This document shows positions 33,026 through 42,079 of a stretch of DNA of 64,000 bases, in pieces. The notes under the pieces were generated by a model. It worked only from the letters and a program-made list of their open reading frames with translations. It did not search any database and was not told the origin of the DNA. The first letter of the stretch is position 1. Every line of letters begins with the position of its first letter. The position numbers were made by a program, and so were the translations under genes. The stretch is from positions 4,992-68,991 of the forward strand of contig JAWXCB010000129.1 in assembly GCA_034440455.1 (NCBI GenBank), given 5' to 3'. Source of the DNA: JAWXCB01 sp034440455. Lineage in GTDB: Bacteria > Bacteroidota > Bacteroidia > Chitinophagales > CAIOSU01.

Positions 33026-35311
33026 TCAAGATAATAGCTTGACCTCCTGACTCTGCAATTCTTTCATTCTGTTCAATGCGCTACCTGCTTTGAACCACTC
33101 AATTTGCTGCTCGTTAAAGGTATGATTCACGGAGAGTTTTTCAGTAGTTCCGTCTTTGTGATTGAGCGCAAGCGTTAATGGAACGCCCGGTTTGAAATCC
33201 GTTAATCCGAGAATGTCTATTGAATCGTCTTCCTGGATTTTTTCATAGTCAGCCGGGTTTGCGAATGTCAACGCAAGCATTCCCTGCTTCTTCAGATTCG
33301 TTTCATGGATACGGGCAAACGAGCGAACCAAGATTGCGCGACCTCCCAAGAAACGCGGCTGCATCGCTGCGTGTTCGCGGGAAGAACCTTCGCCATAATT
33401 TTCATCGCCTACTACAATCCATCCTGTGTTTTTTGCTTTGTAAGCGCGAGCAACAGCAGGCACTTCACCATACTCAGCCGTGAGTTGGTTTTTGATGCTG
33501 TTTGTTTTTTCATTGAAAAAATTCTGCGCGCCCGTAAGCGTGTTATTAGCGATGTTGTCCAAATGTCCGCGATATTTTAACCAGGGACCTGCCATTGAAA
33601 TATGGTCGGTGGTGCATTTGCCTTTTGCTTTAATGAGCAATTTCATTCCTTTCAAATCGCTGCCTTCCCATTGCTTGAAGGGTTCAAGGATTTGCAGCCG
33701 GTCTGACTTCGGGTCAACGGCAACTTTCACTTTACTGCCGTCTTCTGCCGGAGCCTGATAGCCCGCATCTTTCACAGCAAAGCCTAAAGGCGGAAGTTCA
33801 ATGCCTTTGGGTTCATCAAATTTCACTTTCTCGCCTTTCTCATTCGTGAGCGTGTCTGTTGCAGGATTAAACATTAAATCACCGGCAATTGCCAATGCTG
33901 TTACGATTTCAGGAGATGCTACAAACGCATGTGTATTTGGGTTTCCGTCATTGCGCTTCGCAAAATTTCTGTTGAACGAAGTGATGATTGAGTTGGGAGC
34001 ATCGGGTGAAGACGTGTGTCTTTTCCATTGACCGATGCATGGACCACAAGCATTTGCCAATACAACTCCACCAATATCTTCAAACACTTTCAGTATGCCA
34101 TCACGTTCAGCAGTGTAGCGTACTTGTTCTGAGCCTGGCGTTACGGTATATTCTGATTTTGCTTTCAATCCTTTTGACAAGGCTTGCTTTGCTACAGAAG
34201 CTGCGCGCGTCATGTCTTCGTAAGATGAATTTGTGCAAGAGCCGATTAAGCCCACTTCTAATTTTGCTGGCCAATTGTTTTCTTTCACCGCTTTTGCAAA
34301 TTCAGAAAGCGACCAGGCTTTGTCGGGCGTAAACGGACCGTTGATGTGCGGCTCAAGTGTGGAGAGATTGATTTCAATTACCGAGTCAAAATATTTTTCA
34401 GGATTTGCATATACCTCCGGGTCACCCGTGAGATGTTCTTTAATTTTTTCCGCTTCTGCGGCAACGTCTTTTCTGTCGGTTGATTCGAGGTAACGCTTCA
34501 TCGAATCATCGTAGCCGAAGGTAGAGGTGGTCGCGCCAATTTCAGCGCCCATGTTTGCAATCGTGCCTTTTCCTGTGCAACTGATATTTTTTGCACCTTC
34601 TCCAAAATATTCAAGAATAGCTCCGGTGCCGCCTTTTACGGTTAGGATTCCGGCAACTTTCAGAATCACATCTTTTGCAGAAGTCCATCCGCTGAGCTTG
34701 CCTGTAAGTTTCACGCCAATCAATTTTGGCATTTTCAATTCCCAAGCCATTCCCGACATCACATCCACCGCATCAGCGCCACCTACTCCAATTGAAATCA
34801 TTCCCAACCCGCCTGCATTCACCGTGTGTGAATCTGTTCCGATTATCATTCCGCCCGGAAAAGCATATTGCTCTAAAACTACCTGGTGAATGATGCCTGC
34901 GCCCGGCTTCCAGAAGCCTATTCCATATTTATTGGAAACGGAAGCAAGGAAATCATACACTTCTTTATTTGTAGTAACAGCTTTCGCCAAATCAGCGGTG
35001 GCTCCGGCTTCTGCCTGAATCAAGTGGTCACAATGTACAGTAGAAGGAACCGCTACATTATCTATTCCCGCTGACATAAACTGTAGCAACGCCATTTGCG
35101 CAGTCGCATCCTGCATGGCTACGCGGTCTGGCGCAAAATCCACATAAGCCTTTCCTCGTTGAAAATCCTTCACGGCATCCGCATCAAACAAGTGCGTGTA
35201 CAGAATTTTTTCAGTGAGGGTAAGCGGACGGTTCAACACTTTTCTCGCTTTTTCTACACGGTGAGGGAAGCGTTCGTACGCTTGTTTAATCATGTCGAAA
35301 TCGAATGCCAT
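33026..35311 (-). CDS. acn: Aconitate hydratase (mitochondrial type)
   Basis: 761 residues. It isomerises citrate and isocitrate in the TCA cycle. The [4Fe-4S] ligands are visible in GLIGSCTNSSYED and NACGPCIGQW; the substrate-binding SREHAAMQPRFLGG lies in the C-terminal swivel domain. Length and sequence match the mitochondrial-type family common in Bacteroidota. Monocistronic by context. Confidence 0.97.
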   Translation of the reverse strand: MAFDFDMIKQAYERFPHRVEKARKVLNRPLTLTEKILYTHLFDADAVKDFQRGKAYVDFAPDRVAMQDATAQMALLQFMSAGIDNVAVPSTVHCDHLIQAEAGATADLAKAVTTNKEVYDFLASVSNKYGIGFWKPGAGIIHQVVLEQYAFPGGMIIGTDSHTVNAGGLGMISIGVGGADAVDVMSGMAWELKMPKLIGVKLTGKLSGWTSAKDVILKVAGILTVKGGTGAILEYFGEGAKNISCTGKGTIANMGAEIGATTSTFGYDDSMKRYLESTDRKDVAAEAEKIKEHLTGDPEVYANPEKYFDSVIEINLSTLEPHINGPFTPDKAWSLSEFAKAVKENNWPAKLEVGLIGSCTNSSYEDMTRAASVAKQALSKGLKAKSEYTVTPGSEQVRYTAERDGILKVFEDIGGVVLANACGPCIGQWKRHTSSPDAPNSIITSFNRNFAKRNDGNPNTHAFVASPEIVTALAIAGDLMFNPATDTLTNEKGEKVKFDEPKGIELPPLGFAVKDAGYQAPAEDGSKVKVAVDPKSDRLQILEPFKQWEGSDLKGMKLLIKAKGKCTTDHISMAGPWLKYRGHLDNIANNTLTGAQNFFNEKTNSIKNQLTAEYGEVPAVARAYKAKNTGWIVVGDENYGEGSSREHAAMQPRFLGGRAILVRSFARIHETNLKKQGMLALTFANPADYEKIQEDDSIDILGLTDFKPGVPLTLALNHKDGTTEKLSVNHTFNEQQIEWFKAGSALNRMKELQSQEVKLLS

Positions 35312-35343
35312 ATTATTGATTTTTAATTTTCTTTTGAAGGGTA

Positions 35344-35351
35344 CAAAGATA
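35344..35351 (-). promoter_or_regulatory. -7 promoter box of aconitase gene
   Basis: Minus-strand TATCTTTG exactly matches TAnnTTTG, about 33 bp upstream of the ATG. I see no good -33 TTTG at the usual distance. Confidence 0.5.
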
Positions 35352-35445
35352 ATACTCTTTTGAAGTTTGCTTGGTTTTCAAAACTGCTCTCATTCTGAGG
35401 ACGCACCGTATAACCTTCATTTCATAAATTAGCACGTTAAGAAAG

Positions 35446-36873
35446 GTGAAAAAGACGCTGCCCGAAATATTATTAATTGACTTGCCGACCTTTCCAAAAG
35501 GCACGCTGTCGCTCTCCCTATTTGCAGTAGGCGCTGCGCTCAAAAACAATTTCAGCATCCGCTACTTAGACATCAACCTGCAACATCCCGATGAAGTTTT
35601 AAAAGATTTGGAAAAACTGCTGGGAGAAACAGCGATTGTGGGCATAAAGGTATCATCTCAAAATTTTCAAATAGCCAAAGAATTGAGCGCGAGAATAAAA
35701 GAATGCGCTCCCAAAATCAAAGTGCTGTGGGGAGGGGAATTTCCCACGCTGCTTCCGGATGAGTGTTTACCTTTTTGTGATACTCTGGTTTCAGGACAAA
35801 TTGAACCAATAGCCGGTCTTTTGTCAAAAGATTATTTCAATGGCGGGTTAAAAAAAACCTACCAGGGCAACACGCCTGAAAATCTTGAATTTGACTGGAA
35901 ACCTGATTTCAGCATTCAGAAAAGGCTTGATGCATATTACAGTTTTATGGGGTTGCCGCTTGAAACATCAAGAGGCTGCACACAGAAATGTGTTTTCTGC
36001 TTAGTGCATGTGATGCAAAAAAATTACGTGCTGAAATCAGCAGAACAGTTAGACAAAGAACTTCCTGCCTATCGCGGAAAATTCGTAAACATCATTGATT
36101 ATAATATCGGAGTTGAACCGGAACACGTAATCAAAGTTTCAAACGCACTGAAAAAAAGGGGCGTTGCCGGATGGATGGGAGAAATGTGCATCGAATCATT
36201 GGATAACGATGCAATGCTGGCAGCTATGCGCGACAGCGGATGTCGTATGATTTATTGCGGATTGGAGAGCATTGATGAAACCGCGTTGCGTTCGGTGAAC
36301 AAAGCCAACACCAATCACATCGAAAATTATGAACGCATTATTCGGAAAGCGCAGTCATACGGCATACAAATCGGAGCGGGAATCATTCTCGGCTTGAAAG
36401 GCACGGATGAAAATACGTTCAAAAACATGTATCACTTTTTTCAACGTATGGGAATTATCTATGCCAAGCTCACTTTTCTTACTTACAATCCCGGCACAAA
36501 AGTTTTTTCGTCCATGAAACGGACAGGTGATTATTCCACGTATGAGTTCGAGTATTATGACGGCAACCATTTGACTTTCATCCCAAAAGGTCTCTCTAAA
36601 GATGTCGTGTACAAAGACACCGCATGGTTCATCCGGAAATTTTATCATCCCTGGAATATTGTGCTTCGCTCATTCAATTCAAAAATGAGTTTTCTCACGA
36701 GGCTTGAGTTTATTCTATTCAGTTATTGTTACGGTGAAACCTACAGGCAGTGGTTGCAAAAAAATGTTTTTGATGACGAAAAAGGATTCACAGAACTCCT
36801 TCTTGCTCCGTTTCAAAAAACACGCGCCATACGCATTGCAGAAGCTCTGTTAAATTGGCTAAAAAAAAAGTGA
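35446..36873 (+). CDS. B12-binding radical SAM protein
   Basis: 475 residues with a GTG start. The N-terminal cobalamin-binding-type domain (about 5-135; ILLIDLPTFPKGTLSLSLFA, VGIKVSSQNF, VLWGGEFPTLLP) is followed by a radical SAM barrel with CTQKCVFC (C178, C182, C185) binding the 4Fe-4S cluster. The C-terminal ~120 residues are family specific. Such enzymes methylate or rearrange unactivated carbons; the substrate is unknown. It is 23 bp upstream of an ABC permease gene and may share an operon. Confidence 0.9.
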   Translation: MKKTLPEILLIDLPTFPKGTLSLSLFAVGAALKNNFSIRYLDINLQHPDEVLKDLEKLLGETAIVGIKVSSQNFQIAKELSARIKECAPKIKVLWGGEFPTLLPDECLPFCDTLVSGQIEPIAGLLSKDYFNGGLKKTYQGNTPENLEFDWKPDFSIQKRLDAYYSFMGLPLETSRGCTQKCVFCLVHVMQKNYVLKSAEQLDKELPAYRGKFVNIIDYNIGVEPEHVIKVSNALKKRGVAGWMGEMCIESLDNDAMLAAMRDSGCRMIYCGLESIDETALRSVNKANTNHIENYERIIRKAQSYGIQIGAGIILGLKGTDENTFKNMYHFFQRMGIIYAKLTFLTYNPGTKVFSSMKRTGDYSTYEFEYYDGNHLTFIPKGLSKDVVYKDTAWFIRKFYHPWNIVLRSFNSKMSFLTRLEFILFSYCYGETYRQWLQKNVFDDEKGFTELLLAPFQKTRAIRIAEALLNWLKKK

Positions 36874-36896
36874 TTATCAATAAACGCGAATAAGGT

Positions 36897-38126
36897 ATGC
36901 CCTGGCTATTAAATATCTCACTTGCACTTAAAGCTATCCGTAGCAATCTGCTCAGGGCTTCGCTCACCATTGCAATTATCGCCATCGGCATCATGGCATT
37001 GGTTGGAATTCTCACCGCTATTGAGAGCATAAAATCATCTATCGTGGTGAATTTATCCGCGATGGGTTCCAACACGTTTACCATTCGCGAGAAAAGGACA
37101 ACCGGGCGCGGAAGTGTAGGAGGCAAAATAGAAGATGCGCCCCTGATTACATTTAACCAAGCGCAATTTTTCAAAGAGCGCTATCAGCGTGGCGACATTG
37201 TATCTATTAATACACGCGCCACCAGCGGAGCTTCGATACAGCGCAAAAGTGAGAAGACCAATCCAAACATTACGGTGATGGGCGTGGATGAAAATTACCT
37301 TCAGGTTTCCGGATATAAACTTGCCAAAGGAAGAAATTTCTCGAAACATGAATTGGAGAACGGCACAAACAGTTGTCTTCTTGGATATGCGCTTGCCAAA
37401 CGCCTTTATGATAAAAAAGATACGGTTGAAAACAGCGCTGTTACCATCGGCAGCTTGCGCTACCGCGTAATTGGAACATTGGCAGAGAAAGGCGCAAGCG
37501 TGATGAACAGTGACAACGTGGTGTTGGTAACAGTGCAAAACGCAAGAAAAGCGTTCAGCGGAAGTACGCGCAAATACACAATCAGTATTTCGATTGAAAA
37601 TCCTGAAGAGTTGGATGCGGCAACCGATGAAGCCACCGGCACTTTTCGCAGCATCCGCAAGCTAAATCCTGCGGAGAATGAAGATTTTGAAATCAGCAGA
37701 AGCGATAAGTTAGCGACCACCGTTATTGGCAACATCCGCTATGTAACAATAGCCGCCACGCTGATTGGAATCATCACATTGATTGCCGCAGGCATCGGTT
37801 TGATGAACATCATGCTTGTTGCCGTTGCAGAGAGAACGCGCGAAATCGGCATCAGCAAAGCGATAGGCGCGACAAACAATATCATTCGCGGGCAGTTTCT
37901 GATGGAGAGCGTGGTTATTTGCCAGTTGGGCGGATTGCTTGGCATTTTCTTCGGAATACTGATGGGAAATGTTGTTTCCATTTTTCTAAAAAGTGGGTTC
38001 ATCATCCCGTGGCTTTGGATAACATTGGGTTTCATCTTTTGTCTGTTCATCGGCTTGGCTGCTGGAATTTATCCCGCTATCCGCGCATCGCGCCTTGACC
38101 CGATTGATGCATTGCGATATGAATGA
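36897..38126 (+). CDS. ABC transporter permease (MacB/FtsX family)
   Basis: 409 residues. One N-terminal membrane helix, a periplasmic MacB core domain (about 45-240), then three C-terminal helices of the FtsX domain with LMNIMLVAVAERTREIGISK (about 300-320) and a final YPAIRASRLDPIDALRYE. MacB-type transporters move peptides, toxins or lipoproteins without carrying substrate through the membrane. No ATPase gene is adjacent, so the partner must be elsewhere. Confidence 0.93.
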   Translation: MPWLLNISLALKAIRSNLLRASLTIAIIAIGIMALVGILTAIESIKSSIVVNLSAMGSNTFTIREKRTTGRGSVGGKIEDAPLITFNQAQFFKERYQRGDIVSINTRATSGASIQRKSEKTNPNITVMGVDENYLQVSGYKLAKGRNFSKHELENGTNSCLLGYALAKRLYDKKDTVENSAVTIGSLRYRVIGTLAEKGASVMNSDNVVLVTVQNARKAFSGSTRKYTISISIENPEELDAATDEATGTFRSIRKLNPAENEDFEISRSDKLATTVIGNIRYVTIAATLIGIITLIAAGIGLMNIMLVAVAERTREIGISKAIGATNNIIRGQFLMESVVICQLGGLLGIFFGILMGNVVSIFLKSGFIIPWLWITLGFIFCLFIGLAAGIYPAIRASRLDPIDALRYE

Positions 38127-38174
38127 ATTGTTTTAGAATTTCTCAGAGTTATAGACTAATGGTGAATTTTAATC

Positions 38175-38206
38175 GGCACATTGGCATATCGTCAATCAGC
38201 AAATCA
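38175..38206 (+). repeat. Octanucleotide array, GGCACATT units
   Basis: GGCACATT, GGCATATC, GTCAATCA, GCAAATCA in the spacer before pepP. Same family as 25955 and 28573. Confidence 0.7.
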
Positions 38207-38243
38207 TTCCCCGAATCTTATCTTTACGCCTCATTTTTTTCTT

Positions 38244-39530
38244 ATGCGCTACCAACCGATTGACTCAAAGCTTTTCACAGCCAACCGTAAAAATTTTGTG
38301 AAGCAGTTGCCGAAAGGAGCGCTTGCCATCTTTCATAGCAATGAGTTGATGCCGCGCAGCGCAGATGGCACGTTTCCATTTCGTCAGCATCCTGATTTGT
38401 TTTATCTCACGGGCGTTGACCAGGAAGACACTGCATTGATTCTGTTCCCCGACAGCCCGGTGGAGAAATACCGCGAAGTATTGTTCGTGCGCAAAACGAG
38501 CGAACTGATACAGATTTGGGAGGGAGAGAAATTGACACAGGAGCAAGCGCAGAAAGTTTCAGGTATCAAAACCGTGTTATGGAAAGATGAGTTTGAAGGA
38601 GTGCTGAAAACGGTGATGTATCTCACGAATACGGTCTATCTGAATACCAACGAACATGACCGCGCTGCGGCACACGTGCCTGATTATGATTTGTTGTTTG
38701 CAAAACAACTGCGCGACCGCTATCCGCTGCATCGCTTTGAACGCAGCGCTCCCATTATGGCATCGCTCCGCACGATAAAAGCTGACGTGGAAATTGATGT
38801 AATGAAACAAGCGATAGCTATTACTGAAAAAGCATTTCGCAGAATTTTGAAGTTTGTGAAACCGGGAGTGTTGGAATATGAAGTGGAGGCTGAAATTACG
38901 CATGAGTTTATCCGCAATGGCGCGACAGGTCATGCCTATTCTCCAATTATCGCTTCGGGAAAAAGCTCCAACATTTTGCATTACGTCAACAATGATAAAG
39001 CGTGCAAAGAGGGTGAATTGCTGTTGCTTGACTTTGGCGCTGAATACGCCAACTATGCGGCTGACCTTACGCGCACCATTCCCGTGAGCGGCAAGTTTAC
39101 AAAGCGACAAAAGGAAGTGTACAATGCAGTGTTGCGCATTCAGCGCGGTGCATACAAGTTGTATAAACCCGGCAAGCGCCTCGATGATTTTAATAAGGAA
39201 GTGGGCAGCGTGATTACGGAAGAATTGCTGCAACTCAGCTTGCTGAAAAACGCTGACGTGAAAAAGCAAGACCCCGAAAAACCGCTTTGGAAAAAATACA
39301 TGCCGCACGGTACCGCGCATTTTCTCGGTTTGGATGTGCATGACATCGGCAATCGCTATGAGCCAATGAAAGCAGGCATGGTGTTTACCTGCGAACCGGG
39401 TATCTATATTAAAGAAGAAGGTTTCGGCATTCGCTTAGAAAACGATGTGCTAATAACGAAAAATGGCATAGTTGATTTAATGAAAAACATCCCGATTGAA
39501 GCGGAGGAGATTGAGGAACTGATGAGTTGA
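38244..39530 (+). CDS. pepP: Xaa-Pro aminopeptidase (aminopeptidase P family)
   Basis: About 428 residues from the ATG at 38244; the longer frame would translate the upstream octanucleotide array. The N-terminal domain (FRQHPDLFYLTGVDQEDTAL) precedes a pita-bread catalytic domain with the five metal ligands: Asp in LLLDFGAEY and AADLTRT, His in HGTAHFLGLDVHD, Glu in FTCEPGIYI and in FGIRLENDVL. It removes N-terminal residues preceding proline. The stop codon lies inside an octanucleotide array. Confidence 0.94.
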   Translation: MRYQPIDSKLFTANRKNFVKQLPKGALAIFHSNELMPRSADGTFPFRQHPDLFYLTGVDQEDTALILFPDSPVEKYREVLFVRKTSELIQIWEGEKLTQEQAQKVSGIKTVLWKDEFEGVLKTVMYLTNTVYLNTNEHDRAAAHVPDYDLLFAKQLRDRYPLHRFERSAPIMASLRTIKADVEIDVMKQAIAITEKAFRRILKFVKPGVLEYEVEAEITHEFIRNGATGHAYSPIIASGKSSNILHYVNNDKACKEGELLLLDFGAEYANYAADLTRTIPVSGKFTKRQKEVYNAVLRIQRGAYKLYKPGKRLDDFNKEVGSVITEELLQLSLLKNADVKKQDPEKPLWKKYMPHGTAHFLGLDVHDIGNRYEPMKAGMVFTCEPGIYIKEEGFGIRLENDVLITKNGIVDLMKNIPIEAEEIEELMS

Positions 39531-39589
39531 TGTGCTGATGTGCCAATGATGATTCGGTGATTTGATGATTCGGTAATTCGGTGATGCTT
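39526..39589 (+). repeat. Eight-unit octanucleotide array at the pepP stop
   Basis: Eight consecutive 8-bp units: GTTGATGT, GCTGATGT, GCCAATGA, TGATTCGG, TGATTTGA, TGATTCGG, TAATTCGG, TGATGCTT. It joins two unit families seen separately elsewhere. The pepP stop codon TGA is within the first unit. Confidence 0.85.
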
Positions 39590-39593
39590 GAAA

Positions 39594-39633
39594 GTCCCCC
39601 TTGCGGGTTTGCTTCGCGTGATGGCTAAGGGGG
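39594..39633. repeat. TCCCCCTT..AAGGGGGA hairpin
   Basis: TCCCCCTT and AAGGGGGA form an 8-bp stem around a loop containing GCGGGTTTGCTTCGC. It has no U-run, so it is not a classical terminator. It lies between pepP and pssA. Confidence 0.6.
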
Positions 39634-39662
39634 ATGATTCTTAAAACGACTGAAATAACTCA

Positions 39663-40466
39663 ATGAAAATAAAAGAGCAGATTGCGAATTTTTTTACGCT
39701 GATGAATTTGGCAAGCGGGGTAATGGCAATTATTTTCATTTTGACATGGAATTTTAATGCTGCATGTGTGTGTGTATTTGTTGGTGCTTTTTTTGATTTT
39801 TTCGATGGTTTTATAGCAAGGGCATTGGGGATAACTTCTGAAATGGGGAAGCAACTTGATTCGCTATCGGATGTTGTTACGTTTGGAGTGGTGCCGGGAT
39901 TGATTGCGTTCGAGTTTCTTGCCTTTGCATATGTGCTGGAATCCTATCCTGGCGAAAAAGGCACTCACTTTCGGGCAGGCTACGGACTATCAACCGCATT
40001 GCAAATGATTGCGGTACTTATTCCTGTATTTTCTGCTCTTCGTTTAGCGAAATTTAATATTGACACAACACAAACTAAAAACTTTCGCGGATTACCTACT
40101 CCTGCCAACGGCTTGTTATGGGCTTCTTTAGGAATAACCGTAGGACATTGGGGTAATTTCGGACTGCTACACAGCTACTCCGGTTCTTATTACCTCTTTT
40201 TGAGCAACATCTTAATAGAAGGCAGATTTTTAATCCCGCTCATTATTATTATGTCTCTTATTCTGGTAGCTCCTGTCAATCTGATGGGAATGAAGTTTGA
40301 TACGTTCACATGGCGGGGAAATGAAGTCAAGTTTTCATTTATCGGTATTGCAATCATTTTATTGGTGCTGCTGGGTTTCACTGCAATGCCGATTATTTTA
40401 TTTTTGTACATCCTTTTTTCCATCATCCATTTTTACATTTTAAAACGACATGAAATTCAAAGCTGA
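39663..40466 (+). CDS. pssA: CDP-diacylglycerol--serine O-phosphatidyltransferase
   Basis: 267 residues, polytopic. It makes phosphatidylserine, the precursor of phosphatidylethanolamine. The CDP-alcohol phosphotransferase motif is complete in FDFFDGFIARALGITSEMGK then QLDSLSDVVTFG (DGx2ARx8Gx3Dx3D). It overlaps purS by 17 bases. Confidence 0.95.
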   Translation: MKIKEQIANFFTLMNLASGVMAIIFILTWNFNAACVCVFVGAFFDFFDGFIARALGITSEMGKQLDSLSDVVTFGVVPGLIAFEFLAFAYVLESYPGEKGTHFRAGYGLSTALQMIAVLIPVFSALRLAKFNIDTTQTKNFRGLPTPANGLLWASLGITVGHWGNFGLLHSYSGSYYLFLSNILIEGRFLIPLIIIMSLILVAPVNLMGMKFDTFTWRGNEVKFSFIGIAIILLVLLGFTAMPIILFLYILFSIIHFYILKRHEIQS

Positions 40467-40701
40467 AATCAACGTGATGCCGCTGAAAGAGTTGCTCGAC
40501 CCGCAGGGAAAAGCAGTAGCAGGCAGCATGAAAAACCTCAACCTGCCCGAAGTGAAAGACGTGCGCATCGGCAAGCACATCACGCTGAAAATCGAAGCAA
40601 CCGACAAAACGCAGGCAACCGAAAAAGTGGAACAAGCCTGCAAGAAGCTACTCGTCAATCCTGTGATTGAATATTTTGAGTTTGAGGTGGTTGAAGAATA
40701 A
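40450..40701 (+). CDS. purS: Phosphoribosylformylglycinamidine synthase subunit PurS
   Basis: 83 residues. FKAEINVMPLKELLDPQGKA, with the later LNLPEVKDVRIGKHITLKI and NPVIEYFEFEV, is a complete PurS. It forms part of the multi-subunit FGAM synthase (PurS-PurQ-PurL) in purine synthesis. purQ and purL are not next to it. Its stop codon overlaps the first palindrome upstream of the ORF6N gene. Confidence 0.93.
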   Translation: MKFKAEINVMPLKELLDPQGKAVAGSMKNLNLPEVKDVRIGKHITLKIEATDKTQATEKVEQACKKLLVNPVIEYFEFEVVEE

Positions 40702-40720
40702 GGTCACAGTTTGTGACCTT
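40700..40720. promoter_or_regulatory. Palindrome 1 upstream of ORF6N gene
   Basis: AAGGTCACA-GTT-TGTGACCTT, a perfect 9-bp inverted repeat with 3-bp centre. It is the distal member of two palindromes in the 63-bp gap before the ORF6N gene and is likely an operator. Confidence 0.6.
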
Positions 40721-40730
40721 AAAGAAATTT

Positions 40731-40753
40731 TGAAGTCACAAATTGTGACTTCA
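40731..40753. promoter_or_regulatory. Palindrome 2 upstream of ORF6N gene
   Basis: TGAAGTCACA-AAT-TGTGACTTCA, perfect 10-bp arms. It ends 11 bases before the ORF6N start codon, in position to block transcription or translation initiation. Confidence 0.6.
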
Positions 40754-40764
40754 AGTTATCGCTT

Positions 40765-41277
40765 ATGCAACTGCAATTAATTCAAAAAAGAATTTTTGAA
40801 ATCCGTGGAACACGGGTGATGCTTGACTCGCATCTTGCGGAGTTGTATCAGGTTCCCACAAAAGTTTTAAAACAGGCGGTACGCAGAAACCTGAAACGCT
40901 TCCCAAAAGATTTCATGTTTCAACTTACACGCGCGGAGTACAATGCTTTAAGGTCACAAATTGTGACCTTAAAGCATACTGATAGCGCAAGAGGACAACA
41001 CAGCAAATATTTACCTTTTGCATTTACCGAGCAGGGTGTCGCGATGCTATCAACTGTTTTAAAAAGTGAAAAAGCAATTAAGATAAATATTGCGGTGATG
41101 CGCGCTTTTGTTCTGATTCGACAGCACCATGCTGATTACAAAGAACTAAAAGAAAAAATTGAAGCAGTGGAAAAAGAGATGAATGTGAAATTTGAAGATG
41201 TGCATCAGGCGCTGAATTATCTCGTAAGCCCGCAAGGACAACGACCCGTTATAAAAGGCTATCGGAAAGAAGATTAA
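40765..41277 (+). CDS. ORF6N domain DNA-binding protein
   Basis: 170 residues. IRGTRVMLDSHLAELYQVPT then VLKQAVRRNLKRFPKDFMFQ is the ORF6N domain, a DNA-binding module best known from phages and large DNA viruses; YLPFAFTEQGVAMLSTVLKS is also conserved. A helical C-terminus follows. The coding sequence itself holds a 35-bp palindrome of the same sequence as the two upstream ones. It overlaps rsmI by one base (TAATG), so it seems inserted between purS and rsmI. Role unknown; autoregulator or mobile-element accessory are possible. Confidence 0.9.
   Translation: MQLQLIQKRIFEIRGTRVMLDSHLAELYQVPTKVLKQAVRRNLKRFPKDFMFQLTRAEYNALRSQIVTLKHTDSARGQHSKYLPFAFTEQGVAMLSTVLKSEKAIKINIAVMRAFVLIRQHHADYKELKEKIEAVEKEMNVKFEDVHQALNYLVSPQGQRPVIKGYRKED
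40943..40977. repeat. 35-bp perfect palindrome inside the ORF6N gene
   Basis: Arms ATGCTTTAAGGTCACA (40943-40958) and TGTGACCTTAAAGCAT (40962-40977) around AAT. The core equals the two upstream palindromes. It encodes NALRSQIVTLKH, a segment usually conserved in ORF6N proteins. Confidence 0.8.
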
Positions 41278-41948
41278 TGTCAAAACTCTACATTGTTCCC
41301 ACGCCAATCGGCAACCTCGAAGACATCACGCTTCGCGCATTGAAGGTGCTGAAAGAAGTGGATTTAGTGCTCGCGGAAGATACGCGCACCTCCGGTTTTT
41401 TATTAAGGCATTTCGGCATTGACAAGAAAATTATTTCGCATCATAAGTTCAACGAGCATAGAACCGTTGCAGCAGTAGTTGAAAAAATCAAAGCCGGACA
41501 AAGCATCGCGTTGGTTTCGGATGCGGGCACACCCGGCATCTCCGACCCGGGCTATCTTTTGGTACGCGCATGTGTGGAAGCAGGCATCGTAGTGGAATGT
41601 TTACCCGGAGCCACCGCATTGATTCCCTCTCTTGTGGTGTCAGGATTCCCTACGGATGCGTTTGTATTTGAAGGATTTCTTCCCGTGAAAAAAGGAAGGC
41701 AAACAAAACTGATTGAGTTAAGCGCGGAAGAACGCACCATTGTGCTGTATGAATCTCCGCACAGGATTTTGAAAACAATCGAACAATTAGCCGAATATCT
41801 GGGCGCAGAACGCAAAGCCTGCATCTGCCGCGAACTCTCGAAGCTATATGAAGAAATTCTGCGCGGCACGCTTGCCGAACTCGCAGCCGTTTGCAAAGCG
41901 AGAAATTTAAAAGGAGAGATAGTGATTGTGGTAGAAAAGAAAGATTAA
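41277..41948 (+). CDS. rsmI: 16S rRNA (cytidine(1402)-2'-O)-methyltransferase RsmI
   Basis: 223 residues. KLYIVPTPIGNLEDITLRAL at the N-terminus, EDTRTSGFLLRHFGI and VSDAGTPGISDPGY are diagnostic of this SAM-dependent tetrapyrrole-methylase-fold enzyme. It methylates the same 16S rRNA residue as RsmH. Confidence 0.96.
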   Translation: MSKLYIVPTPIGNLEDITLRALKVLKEVDLVLAEDTRTSGFLLRHFGIDKKIISHHKFNEHRTVAAVVEKIKAGQSIALVSDAGTPGISDPGYLLVRACVEAGIVVECLPGATALIPSLVVSGFPTDAFVFEGFLPVKKGRQTKLIELSAEERTIVLYESPHRILKTIEQLAEYLGAERKACICRELSKLYEEILRGTLAELAAVCKARNLKGEIVIVVEKKD

Positions 41949-41971
41949 TCGCGTCATTGCGATTTTCATTT

Positions 41972-42053
41972 AGCAGCCTTCGACTTCGCTCAGGCTGACA
42001 AACAAAGCTTTCTGCAACCAACACTTTCGTCACGGTGAGCGTAGTCGAACCGT
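41972..42053. repeat. Dispersed repeat pair between rsmI and VIT gene
   Basis: AGCCTTCGACTTCGCTCAGG (41972 onward, copy of 26596) and CGTCACGGTGAGCGTAGTCG (about 42029-42053). Both contain GTCGAA-like cores in opposite orientation. No gene. Confidence 0.65.
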
Positions 42054-42079
42054 ACTTTCGGATGAGGTTTTTGTAAACC

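Noticed and set aside
38577..39341. 254-codon minus-strand frame opposite pepP
   Set aside because: pepP has all five metal ligands; the reverse frame has none of the features of a protein family.
39594..39633. Rho-independent terminator after pepP
   Set aside because: There is a G/C stem but no T-run on either strand, and the element looks like a dispersed repeat.
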